From contig CAIPUE010000029.1 of assembly GCA_903868125.1 (NCBI GenBank), forward strand, positions 1-60,249: a DNA stretch of 60,249 nucleotides, read 5' to 3'. Under the pieces are notes generated by a model that was not told where the DNA came from, ran no database searches, and saw only the letters and a program-made list of their open reading frames with translations. Each line of letters begins with the position of its first letter. Position 1 is the first letter of the stretch. Below, piece after piece: positions 26,505 through 33,812 of this stretch. A program made the position numbers and the translations under genes. This DNA comes from an uncultured bacterium. GTDB lineage: Bacteria > Cyanobacteriota > Vampirovibrionia > Gastranaerophilales > Gastranaerophilaceae.

Positions 26505-27133
26505 TTTGCCTCACTTATTTTATTTTTCTGTTCGTTTTCATGTAGCTTGTGTCCGATATAATTTGCAATCGGTGTAATAATTACCGGTGCAACAAATCGA
26601 TATATTGTCATAAATATCATTATTGAAGAAGCTGTTTTTATTCCATCTCTATATTTTTCCAATTGTGCGGGAGAGACATTTTCATTCAACTTAATAAATT
26701 TATCTGTAAATTTCTTTACTCTTTCTTTGGCTCTAAAATCAAATCCGTAACTTAATCCTGTTGCCAAAACGGTAACTGCAGCTTGATTAATCGCCAATGT
26801 TTTTTTGTTTTTGTCATCCAGTTTCTCATTTGCCAATGTTTTTTTAATATAAAACCCCGAAAGAACCGCGCTGGTTAAAACCGTAAGATGAGTAACTATA
26901 TTCTTGACATTTTTTGCTTTATTAATAATTCTTTCAGCAAAAGGTTTTTCTAAAATTTTGACAAGTTTTTCGGCAATCTTATCTGTTGTTTTATCCATAA
27001 ATCCATTATATCCTGTGGTTACAGGAGACATTGTATCTTTAAACGGCTTGAAGAAATTTGACTTAATCGGCGCTGACTTAAAAGTTACATTTTGAGAATT
27101 ATTAATGTTAGAAGAAACAGCTATAATTTGCAT
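26501..27133 (-). CDS. Unknown membrane protein, cassette gene B, copy 1
   Basis: A 210-aa protein with N-terminal NVTFKSAPIK (Phe18) and hydrophobic segments (LTVLTSAVLSGFYIKKTL near 84, a second near 120, and FVAPVIITPIANYIG near 181). It is paralogous to the 25105-25725 product along its whole length. The start overlaps the upstream gene by one base, and its stop overlaps the next start by 4 bp, so the four cassette genes are tightly coupled. Function unknown. Confidence 0.8.
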   Translation of the reverse strand: MQIIAVSSNINNSQNVTFKSAPIKSNFFKPFKDTMSPVTTGYNGFMDKTTDKIAEKLVKILEKPFAERIINKAKNVKNIVTHLTVLTSAVLSGFYIKKTLANEKLDDKNKKTLAINQAAVTVLATGLSYGFDFRAKERVKKFTDKFIKLNENVSPAQLEKYRDGIKTASSIMIFMTIYRFVAPVIITPIANYIGHKLHENEQKNKISEAK

Positions 27134-27870
27134 TATTTCGCTCCTCCCATAACACCTTTAAACGCTGCGGATTTTGTATGATTATCTCCTTTGAAATTTA
27201 CAGCCATATAATTGTTCGAGAAATAATTTATGCTATTATCTTTTTTCTTTTTCTCCCATCCGAAAACATATTTTAATATAGGTGGGATTAGAGCTATTGT
27301 TATAGCTGCTCTTGGGGCTGCTATAAGTGTTTCAGGAATCATATTTATCATTTTTGCTGCAGCGGCAAATGCCTTTTCATCTTTTAAATAACTTAATTTC
27401 GGATTTTTTATAAGTTCCTTCAAATTTTTTCCAACTTTTTCAACTCCCTTGGAGAGTGGCGATAAAAGAACAACAGATAAGCCATAAGCAATAATTCCGG
27501 AGGCTATTGAGTGAGCCGATGCATATTTATTATCATCTGCGTGTTTTTTATCACTCGGCAAAACCATTATTGAAGCAGGTCTTAATACACAAGTTAAGCC
27601 CAAAGAAAAGAAAGCGTTAAATACCGCTGGAGCATCATGCGCCAGTTCTAAAAATCTCTTGACTCTTGGGCTGGTATAAATATTAAAAGGTTTTTTTGCA
27701 CTTAAAAGCCCGCTGAAATTTATTTCAGCGGGCTTTTTTGTAATTATGTCAGAGTTATTTTCAGGCGCAATATTTCTCATATTTTTGTACACACTACTCT
27801 GTGAACGGTACGAATTGCGGTGTCGACTATATCGAGTAATATGTGAATCTTTTTGAAGACTGTTAATCAT
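27133..27870 (-). CDS. Unknown membrane protein, cassette gene A, copy 1
   Basis: A 245-aa protein and the first gene of the four-gene operon, with AGGAG before the ATG and a promoter about 70-100 bp upstream. The polar N-terminus ends in INFSGLLSAK (Phe52). The core has LRPASIMVLPSDKK, KYASAHSIASGIIAYGLS and LIPPILKYVFGWEKKK. The tail has VNFKGD and AAFKGVMGGAK, repeating the F-K-G motif at the C-terminus. It is paralogous to 25725-26504. Function unknown. Confidence 0.8.
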   Translation of the reverse strand: MINSLQKDSHITRYSRHRNSYRSQSSVYKNMRNIAPENNSDIITKKPAEINFSGLLSAKKPFNIYTSPRVKRFLELAHDAPAVFNAFFSLGLTCVLRPASIMVLPSDKKHADDNKYASAHSIASGIIAYGLSVVLLSPLSKGVEKVGKNLKELIKNPKLSYLKDEKAFAAAAKMINMIPETLIAAPRAAITIALIPPILKYVFGWEKKKKDNSINYFSNNYMAVNFKGDNHTKSAAFKGVMGGAK

Positions 27871-27939
27871 ATGCTCCTGAATTGTAATATTAAATTTATC
27901 TATACATATATTTTAAAATAAAAGATATATTTACTTGCT

Positions 27940-27967
27940 ATTATATCACTGAACATTTACAATTCAA
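27940..27967 (-). promoter_or_regulatory. Promoter of the four-gene membrane-protein operon
   Basis: On the minus strand, TTGAAT (27962-27967), 16 bp, TATAAT (27940-27945). It gives a leader of about 62 nt. Confidence 0.7.
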
Positions 27968-28002
27968 CACATATTTTTTTAAAAATAGGTTAAATAGCTC
28001 AT

Positions 28003-28047
28003 GAATTGCGGAAAAATTGTCATTTTTTGGATTTTTCCGCTTCCTCC
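28003..28047 (-). repeat. MITE-like palindromic element, copy 2 (minimal form)
   Basis: Perfect inverted ends GCGGAAAAAT / ATTTTTCCGC (28008-28040), with GGAGGA outside the left end on the minus strand. The 23 bp at 28018-28040 are identical (reverse complement) to 32768-32790. This copy looks like the longer element at 32761-32922 without its centre. It lies about 40 bp past the stop of the 529-aa gene. Confidence 0.85.
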
Positions 28048-28083
28048 AAGGATGTATAATCAAAATTTTGCGGTTTTGGGCTA

Positions 28084-29673
28084 TCAATTTTTATCTGCGA
28101 TTTTAGAGGAGTTTTTTTTATGTTGAGATTTAGTTACCGCAATATTAAGCAATGGGATTAGAAACCCTAGTGCAAGTGTCGAGTATAATAATCCTGCAGC
28201 ATGTGCCAAGTTTAATTTCCAAACATTTTTCTTAGCAAATTCTGTTCCCTTCGAAGCAATTTCAGCATGGGACTTCAATGAAATATCGTTCAACCAATGT
28301 TTTAAGCCTGCGCCTGATTTATTTACATTAAAAAGGCTGTCTTGTTTTTTGTCCAATAATTGAGCAACTCCTTTCGACGCAAAACCTCCGAGTACAAGCC
28401 AATTCATAAATCCCAAGTAATCTCTTGTCGTAGATTCTCTAAGTTCTGTCTGATTTTGTGAGGCTAGGAAGCGCCCGACCAAAAGTGATGTATAAACAGT
28501 TTTTATAGCGTTTCCGCTTGTTATCGGACCTGAAAATTCAAGTTTTTTGACGAAATCTTTTGGACTTTTAATTTTCATAACCCCTGCAGCCAACGCAATA
28601 ATCCCGGCACTGGCAAGTAATTTTAAACCTAATAGTTTAGCACCGTTATTTTTTTCCTTTTGAGATTTAAAGGAAGTTTCCTGTTTTTCATCTTTGATTT
28701 TATTATAGTTAATCTCGCCTACAAATGCGCTTGTACCGGTTCGTTTTTTTGTAATTATTCTATTAATATACTGATTTGTAAGCCCGAGAGTAGATGCAAT
28801 AGCCAAAGCACCCAAGGTTTTCACTTTGTTCATTTTTTGAAGCTTTTTGAATGCCGAATCTATATTTATTGAATTATTTGTGAAAACATCTTTACCCATA
28901 TCATAAACATCTCTGATTATATTCTTCAATGACGAATTTAGTGTTTTTTCATCAAGTTTTATATTAACCGAATTGTCAATTTTGAATGCGTTTGTAATTC
29001 TATGTTCAATTATTCCCAAAATTTGTTTCGCATCATCTGCATGGATATTTTTATCTTCAATGATTTTGCTCAAAGTTGTTATTATTTGTTTTTCGCTTTT
29101 TAAATTATTCTGAATATTTTTATAAGCAGTATTTTTCCAATTAATATTATCCCATTTAGGACTATCTGCCCATTCGATATTTTTCCAATTTATATCTTGC
29201 CAAGCAAAAGTCTTCTTATTTTCAATACCCGAAGCATTGAAGAAAACATTTGAAACATATTTTTCAACATTGTTACCGCTTTTATCCCAAGAATGTTTTA
29301 AAAGATTTAGGCTGTCGTTTATTAGCCAAGACTTAGGGTTTATTTTTGTTTCAGGCTCGACAAATTGATTATATAAATTTGCAATTCCTTTTGCAATATA
29401 TCCAGCTGAAAGACAAGCAATAAAAGTTCCTGTCAATTCCCTGAATAAAGTTTCTGCGCCTGCATATTTATTTCGCTCTTTTGTATCGATGTAAGTTCTT
29501 GGAATCACCATCGCGAATACGTCGACCAACGCCGCATTCACCATAGAGTTTGTGTCAATAGTAATAAGCGCCTGCGTTAAAGCTCCGTCCAACGGGCCTC
29601 CAAAACTTGGTTGTGTATTATTTGTGCTATTTTTATTTTGCATTGAATGCTTTTTGCTAATTTCGACTTTCAT
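28084..29673 (-). CDS. Unknown membrane protein, 529 aa, F-G-G motif
   Basis: I do not recognise a named family. The N-terminus is polar with QPSFGGPLDG (Phe24), followed by hydrophobic segments near 45-60, 83-100, 285-300, 350-365, 420-440 and 495-515 (LLYSTLALGFLIPLLNIAV). The middle, residues 130-250, is soluble and charged. Similarity in layout to the 437-aa product at 7111-8424 suggests one superfamily. AGGGA lies 5 nt before the ATG. Only about 20 nt separate this site from an upstream terminator, so expression must depend on read-through. Confidence 0.78.
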   Translation of the reverse strand: MKVEISKKHSMQNKNSTNNTQPSFGGPLDGALTQALITIDTNSMVNAALVDVFAMVIPRTYIDTKERNKYAGAETLFRELTGTFIACLSAGYIAKGIANLYNQFVEPETKINPKSWLINDSLNLLKHSWDKSGNNVEKYVSNVFFNASGIENKKTFAWQDINWKNIEWADSPKWDNINWKNTAYKNIQNNLKSEKQIITTLSKIIEDKNIHADDAKQILGIIEHRITNAFKIDNSVNIKLDEKTLNSSLKNIIRDVYDMGKDVFTNNSINIDSAFKKLQKMNKVKTLGALAIASTLGLTNQYINRIITKKRTGTSAFVGEINYNKIKDEKQETSFKSQKEKNNGAKLLGLKLLASAGIIALAAGVMKIKSPKDFVKKLEFSGPITSGNAIKTVYTSLLVGRFLASQNQTELRESTTRDYLGFMNWLVLGGFASKGVAQLLDKKQDSLFNVNKSGAGLKHWLNDISLKSHAEIASKGTEFAKKNVWKLNLAHAAGLLYSTLALGFLIPLLNIAVTKSQHKKNSSKIADKN

Positions 29674-29702
29674 TTGTTTCCCTTTTTTAATATAAATTCA
29701 CG

Positions 29703-29747
29703 TTAAAAAGAAGCCCGTAAGTTCAAACGAGAAATTACGGGCTTCTT
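29703..29747 (-). terminator. Attenuator terminator of the 529-aa gene
   Basis: On the minus strand a 13-bp perfect stem (AAGAAGCCCGTAA / TTACGGGCTTCTT) is followed by TTT. It ends about 20 nt before the Shine-Dalgarno of the gene, leaving no room for a promoter in between. CCGTAA in its 5' arm (29735-29740) can alternatively pair with TTACGG (29778-29783) in the upstream short ORF. Confidence 0.82.
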
Positions 29748-29764
29748 AAAATTTTATGCTATAT

Positions 29765-29845
29765 TTAACACAAATAACCGTAAAATCCCTGAGGAATTTT
29801 ACAGCAACAACATATATTGTTTGATTTGCTATTTTTAATTTTCAT
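29765..29845 (-). CDS. Candidate 26-aa leader peptide with four consecutive Cys codons
   Basis: On the minus strand, ATG to TAA, 26 codons. It starts MKIKNSKSNN, then codes I-C-C-C-C-K (Cys codons TGT TGT TGC TGT at 29801-29812), and ends in a Cys after a Tyr/Gly/Phe-rich stretch. A purine-rich GAAAG lies before the ATG and a TTGACA promoter upstream. Immediately after the Cys run, GTAAAATTCC (29793-29802) and GGGATTTTAC (29780-29789) form a 10-bp hairpin with a 3-nt loop. The layout is that of an amino-acid attenuator leader. A free Cys-rich metal-binding peptide is the alternative. Confidence 0.6.
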   Translation of the reverse strand: MKIKNSKSNNICCCCKIPQGFYGYLC

Positions 29846-29869
29846 TTTTAACTTTCTTGTCTAGTATTT

Positions 29870-29900
29870 ATATTAAATAAGAAACAAGAAAAAATGTCAA
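29870..29900 (-). promoter_or_regulatory. Promoter of the Cys-leader transcript
   Basis: On the minus strand, TTGACA (29895-29900), then an AT-rich -10 region (TTTAATAT, 29870-29877) at 17-19 bp spacing. The start is expected near 29864, about 20 nt before the leader ORF. Confidence 0.62.
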
Positions 29901-29958
29901 CTGTCTAATTTAACAAACTTTATAAAAATTAGTATGGCTTAGGATATATTATATACAT

Positions 29959-30615
29959 TTATGGAGTATTTTTTGTAGGATCCAATAAAATATTTTGACC
30001 GGCTGTACCTAGAACTGTCAATTTACCATCATATCTTACACCCATTTCATACATATCTCCGATGGTTCCGCTGGCGCAAGCAGTTGTTATATTAGTAGTT
30101 GTGACAGTCCCACAATTAGGATTTTTAGTAGTTCCGTTTACATCAACCACGATTCTAGTTGTATAATCAGTTGCATTTAAAGGGAATTCACTAGCCGGAA
30201 CAGGAATTATTAGTCTCCAAGACACTCCATCTGCAGTTGTAAAAGTCCCCGTACCTCCTGCACCAGGGGCTGGACAACTCACGGCTCCAACTGTGTTCAT
30301 TTGCTCAGACAAAAGGTAACAAAATTTATTGTTCGAAGCAGGAACAGTAGTCCCTGTAATTGTAGTATAATTGAAGCCCCTTGACACAGATGCAGAAGTG
30401 TCAGTTGTTGTCCCCATTTCACTGGTTGGATAATTTGTATCATTATTAATTATTTCACTAACAGCTTGTTGCAACGTATAATCAGCCTTTTTAAATAAAA
30501 CTATATTATTGTTTGGAACCGTTCTCATTAATGCAGGAACTAAAGCCGCTGCTAATACGCCCAAAATAGCCAAACTGACTAAAATTTCCGAAAGAGTAAA
30601 ACCTTTTTTAACCAT
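29959..30615 (-). CDS. Type IV pilin-like / pseudopilin protein
   Basis: A 218-aa protein with a class III signal: KKG followed by FTLSEILVSLAILGVLAAAL, with Glu5 of the mature form, so it would be cut by a prepilin peptidase after Gly5 and methylated. The rest is a Thr/Gly/Ser-rich globular domain with pairs of cysteines. It is a single gene here, without assembly genes, so it is probably a minor pilin. AAGGA lies upstream of the ATG. Confidence 0.88.
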   Translation of the reverse strand: MVKKGFTLSEILVSLAILGVLAAALVPALMRTVPNNNIVLFKKADYTLQQAVSEIINNDTNYPTSEMGTTTDTSASVSRGFNYTTITGTTVPASNNKFCYLLSEQMNTVGAVSCPAPGAGGTGTFTTADGVSWRLIIPVPASEFPLNATDYTTRIVVDVNGTTKNPNCGTVTTTNITTACASGTIGDMYEMGVRYDGKLTVLGTAGQNILLDPTKNTP

Positions 30616-30748
30616 AATGATAAATCCTTTTTATTTATTTCCAAAATCCAAATAAACTCCTATTATTTAAAAAATAAAAGCTACATCTTATCTTATTGGT
30701 ATTTTACCACAAATATCAATTAATGAAACCCCATTCTGTGATATTATA

Positions 30749-31819
30749 TTAATCAGCGTCATTCAGTGGTTTCACGCTAAGCGCAATTCTCTTATCTGTC
30801 GGATTGAATTTCAATATAGTGGTATTGATTTTATCACCTGATTTTAAGATACAATTGTTTGTATTTTGATATTCAAGCATTTCAGGGTGAGGTAAAAGGG
30901 CTTCGACCCCCGGAAAAACTTCGACAAACGCTCCAAAATGTTTAATTCTGGTAATCGTGCCTTCTCGTAATTCACCTTCAGAAATTTGTTTTTCTGCCTC
31001 AAGCCAAGGATCATTCTCAAGATTTTTCAAGCTTAGGCTAACTCTATGTTTCTCATGGTCTACTCCAATAACTTCAACATCTATTTTCTCGCCTACTTTT
31101 AGAATATCAGACGGATGGTCAACCCATCTCCATGAAATTTGCGAAAGAGGCAACAGTCCATCGACCCCGCCAATGTCTATAAATGCCCCAAAATCAGCAA
31201 TTCTAACAATATCACCTTTTAAAACCTGCCCTACTTCAATTTGAGAAAACACTGTTTTTTTAATATCTTCTGCGCTTTCGGAGAAAACCTTTTTATTTGA
31301 TAAAATGAAATTATTTTGTTGACTATCTATAGTTAAGATTTTTAATTCTATTTTATCGCCGACTTTGATTTCTGACTCTTTACAACGGAGATGGCTCGAC
31401 GGGACAAACCCTCTAATCCCAAGTATATCAACAAGAACTCCTCCTTTAACGCAAGAAGCAACAGTTCCAAGGATAACTTCATCAGCTTCCTTGATTTTCT
31501 CTAATTCTTTCCAATTGTAGGCTAAATCAACTTTTTTACGAGAGAGAACAAATCTTCCATCCTCATCTTCTTCTTTGATAATCAGAAATTCGTATTCTTT
31601 GCCTTTTTCTAATGCTTTTTCAATTGGCTCTAAAAAATCTAGTTTTGCCTCTCTTACCGGGACAATCGCGGATGTTTTTGAACCAATATCAATGATAACA
31701 CCCTCTGAATCATACGACCAAACAATGCCCTTAACTAGGTCACCCTTTTTGAAATTGTAATCATATTTATTTAATAATGATTCAAATTCACTATCGGAAT
31801 ATTTTTCTTTTGTCATCAT
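30749..31819 (-). CDS. rpsA: Ribosomal protein S1-type RNA-binding protein, four S1 domains
   Basis: A 356-aa protein with four S1 OB-fold domains, starting near residues 24 (GDLVKGIVWSYDSEGVIIDI), 109, 195 (GQVLKGDIVRIADFGAFIDI) and 280 (GELREGTITRIKHFGAFVEV). The third and fourth are most canonical. S1 proteins bring mRNA to the 30S subunit; length and number of domains match the short S1 of cyanobacteria and Gram-positives rather than the six-domain E. coli form. GGAG precedes the ATG pair. Confidence 0.86.
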   Translation of the reverse strand: MMTKEKYSDSEFESLLNKYDYNFKKGDLVKGIVWSYDSEGVIIDIGSKTSAIVPVREAKLDFLEPIEKALEKGKEYEFLIIKEEDEDGRFVLSRKKVDLAYNWKELEKIKEADEVILGTVASCVKGGVLVDILGIRGFVPSSHLRCKESEIKVGDKIELKILTIDSQQNNFILSNKKVFSESAEDIKKTVFSQIEVGQVLKGDIVRIADFGAFIDIGGVDGLLPLSQISWRWVDHPSDILKVGEKIDVEVIGVDHEKHRVSLSLKNLENDPWLEAEKQISEGELREGTITRIKHFGAFVEVFPGVEALLPHPEMLEYQNTNNCILKSGDKINTTILKFNPTDKRIALSVKPLNDAD

Positions 31820-31948
31820 GGCTATTCTCCATTAAGTTTTTAAAGCCTAATGCTTATTGTCCAATTATAACAAAATTTTTAAAACTTATAACAAAGAAAT
31901 CCAAAAAGTTCACATATGTTAATAATTTATAGCCAGTTGGGCTATATT

Positions 31949-31996
31949 GTGAGAGGTGAGAAGTGAGAAGAGGCGGTGAACGGTGAACGGTGAACG
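31949..31996. repeat. Degenerate heptamer array (GTGARNR type)
   Basis: Units read GTGAGAG, GTGAGAA, GTGAGAA, a 6-base GAGGCG, then GTGAACG three times. It is related in form to the arrays at 25031-25096 and 33813-33861. Confidence 0.8.
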
Positions 31997-32062
31997 GATG
32001 GCAACAAGCCCGAGGTCGTTAAAGTAGAGATATTTCTAGCACTTTTTAATAAAAATTAACAA

Positions 32063-32107
32063 AAAACACAGCAGGGGAAATATTTAGGGTTTCCCCTGCT
32101 GTGTTTT
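32063..32107. terminator. 18-bp perfect hairpin after the IS110 transposase
   Basis: AAAACACAGCAGGGGAAA (32063-32080) pairs with TTTCCCCTGCTGTGTTTT (32090-32107). It lies one base past the transposase stop and is followed on the minus strand by a T-rich run. It is either the transposase terminator or part of the element's structured right end. Confidence 0.8.
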
Positions 32108-32108
32108 G

Positions 32109-33218
32109 TTAATCTTCTTTTAATATCTTAAATACAATATTTACCAACTGTCTCGCTAAACATTTTCTTGCGTGTCTTGGCGTTTTTCCTTCTTGTAGCT
32201 TCTTTTCGTAATATGCAGTTGCTATTGGATTGTACCGCTTTTGAGCAATGCTAAGAGAATAAAAGGCGCTGTTTAATATTCGATTTCCACCTCTATTATT
32301 CTTTTTCCTTGTTGTTTTCCCACTTGAACAATCTATTGGAGCAACTCCGCAATAACTTGCTAATTTTGCCGGTGTTGTGATTTTACCTTTGGTTTCCGTA
32401 TAAATTGTACTGGCTGTAATGTATGATATTCCTTTTAATTGCATTAATTTCTTCGCTTTTTGGGGTGTTTCTTTTTCAATTTCTTTTTCTATTAATTTTA
32501 TTCCATCCAGTACTTCTTTTAATATTTTTCCTTGAGTTCTGATAATAATATCATCACTGTTACTCAAGTAATTTACTGCTTTTTTAGTATCTAATTTCTT
32601 AAATGGAAGTTGTTCACCACGAGTAAAATACAACATTTTAATGAAATTTGTTGTTTTAGTTTTTTGTTTTACCAATGCTTTTCTAGCAGATAACTTTTCT
32701 TTCAATTTAACGGTTTCAAAGGAAACTTTTTCTAAATTAGAAGTATTTGCGAATATTGAAAGAGGATGCGGAAAAATCCAAAAAATGACAGTTTTTTGAG
32801 ATTTTTCAAGTCCGACCTTGGAAGTGCTCGCACCCATACCAGCTGCGGGATAGCCGGTGGTATGGGTGCGAGCCGGACAAGGGAGATTGCGAGAAAAATT
32901 CCCAATTTTTCCGCAAGCTCAAATAACCTTTGCATCACCATAGTCATTTTTAGGTGAAGCGACTTTTAAAGCACCTCTCCAGTTTTTAGTAAGAAGCGGG
33001 TTGATTTCATATACTTCGCAGCCGTTTTTAATTAAATGGGCAGTAAAAGCTCTTCCAAAGCAATAAGCTCCTTCAATAGCCCAATGAGCTTTTCCTGCCC
33101 ATTTAATTGCTTGATTAAAACCATTAGAATTAGTTTTAAACTCTTTGAATTTACCATCACAATAACAAGCGATAGTATCTTTGTGTGTGTCAACACCTAC
33201 CAATTTTTGCGTGTTCAT
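32109..33218 (-). pseudogene. IS110-family transposase, split by an inserted repeat
   Basis: The N-terminal DEDD half (32923-33218) has GVDTHKD, AIEGAYCFGRAF and KNDYGDAKVI. The C-terminal half (32109-32760) has the transposase_20 region TPAKLASYCGVAPIDCSSG and a basic tail. Between them a 162-bp palindromic insert adds a TGA after KVI. Joining 32760 to 32923 restores an open frame (DAKVISIFANTSNLEKV), so the break is exactly one insertion. IS110 enzymes use a DEDD RuvC-like domain plus a catalytic Ser and, in studied members, a bridge RNA. Confidence 0.88.
32761..32922. mobile_element. MITE-like palindromic element, copy 3 (162 bp, GC-rich centre)
   Basis: Ends GCGGAAAAAT (32768-32777) and ATTTTTCCGC (32905-32914) lie inside AGAGGATGCGG and CCGCAAGCTC flanks. 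The centre holds a 14-bp perfect stem, CTCGCACCCATACC (32827-32840) / GGTATGGGTGCGAG (32859-32872), nested in GTCCG/CGGAC. The centre is much richer in GC than the surroundings. A possible 2-bp AA target duplication flanks it. No ORF inside, so it would move only with help in trans. Confidence 0.85.
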
Positions 33219-33385
33219 GTTATTCTCCTTTTGTTAATGTAAGAAATTCAATCGACAATCCTGCTTCAATTACCGAAGTAAAAGTATTTCTTAAGTCTGA
33301 TTGAATTAAAGCGAAGGGAAGAACTATCTCTACGGAAGTCTTAAAGACTGGCGGAATTTAAGTTTCAACCCTTCGCTTTTTATTA
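33219..33385 (-). ncRNA. IS110 left-end region, possible bridge RNA
   Basis: About 170 bp of non-coding DNA precede the transposase ATG. It contains AGCGAAGGG/CCCTTCGCT (33310-33318, 33369-33377) closing a large loop, and an internal AGTCTT/AAGACT stem (near 33337-33349). In studied IS110 elements the upstream non-coding end makes the bridge RNA. The assignment here rests on position and foldability only. Confidence 0.4.
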
Positions 33386-33409
33386 AAACATGAAAAAAAT
33401 CGCTAAGCA

Positions 33410-33429
33410 GGCGGGATTACTATCCCGCC
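33410..33429. repeat. Short palindrome GGCGGGAT-tact-ATCCCGCC
   Basis: An 8-bp perfect stem with a 4-nt loop, followed by GACAACAAGCCCG. The core matches the hairpin at 24033-24048 and the tail resembles 31998-32013 (GGCAACAAGCCCGAGG), so it is probably a REP-type repeat. Confidence 0.7.
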
Positions 33430-33448
33430 GACAACAAGCCCGAAAAAG

Positions 33449-33504
33449 GGAGTTTATTAAATTAGGTTGGGCATTTATGCCCGACCTAATAATTAATAAA
33501 CTCC
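33449..33504. terminator. Long near-perfect hairpin after the 59-aa gene
   Basis: GGAGTTTATTAA (33449-33460) pairs with TTAATAAACTCC (33493-33504), and inside it TTAGGT-GGGCAT pairs with ATGCCC-ACCTAA. It is flanked by A-runs and T-runs on both sides, so it can terminate in either direction. It starts 2 bp beyond the stop of the small minus-strand gene. Confidence 0.78.
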
Positions 33505-33506
33505 TT

Positions 33507-33686
33507 TTATTTATATCGAGGTTGCTGTGGTTTAATCTCTTTCGCTAAAGCTTGTTGTGCCCTAGCAACTTCAGCATCTTTTCTTGCCACTTCTATTTGA
33601 AGCTGTATTGCTTCTCTTTCCTGCCGTGTTAATGGCTTTTGTAGTTGTGCAGTTAATTTCTTAATAGTCATATTGCTAAATCCCAT
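33507..33686 (-). CDS. Small 59-aa helical protein, unknown
   Basis: An ATG with AAGGAG at about 8 nt opens a 59-codon frame. The product starts MGFSNMTIKKLTAQLQKPL and continues as a Lys/Glu/Gln/Ala-rich amphipathic helix (REREAIQ-type heptads, ARKDAEVARAQQALAKE), ending in PQQPRYK. It is probably a coiled coil. The strong binding site and the hairpin right after the stop support a real gene. Family not recognised. Confidence 0.68.
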   Translation of the reverse strand: MGFSNMTIKKLTAQLQKPLTRQEREAIQLQIEVARKDAEVARAQQALAKEIKPQQPRYK

Positions 33687-33733
33687 GAAGCACTCCTTTC
33701 TAATTTGAATATTACTTCTTTACTAACATTGAC

Positions 33734-33770
33734 ATTATCGGCTAAAAAATATAATTCTTTAGCCGATAAT
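33734..33770. repeat. 13-bp perfect hairpin
   Basis: ATTATCGGCTAAA / TTTAGCCGATAAT with an 11-nt loop, between mutS2 and the 59-aa gene. There is no T-run on either strand, so it is not an obvious terminator. Confidence 0.6.
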
Positions 33771-33812
33771 GATTTTATATTAACAATTTGTAATAATCAA
33801 GAACTGCAAAAC

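Noticed and set aside
32109-33218. Read-through of the 162-bp insert to give a longer functional transposase
   Set aside because: The insert length is a multiple of three, but a TGA follows KVI directly, so no continuous frame exists.
33734-33770. Terminator between mutS2 and the 59-aa gene
   Set aside because: A perfect stem, but no T-run on either strand.
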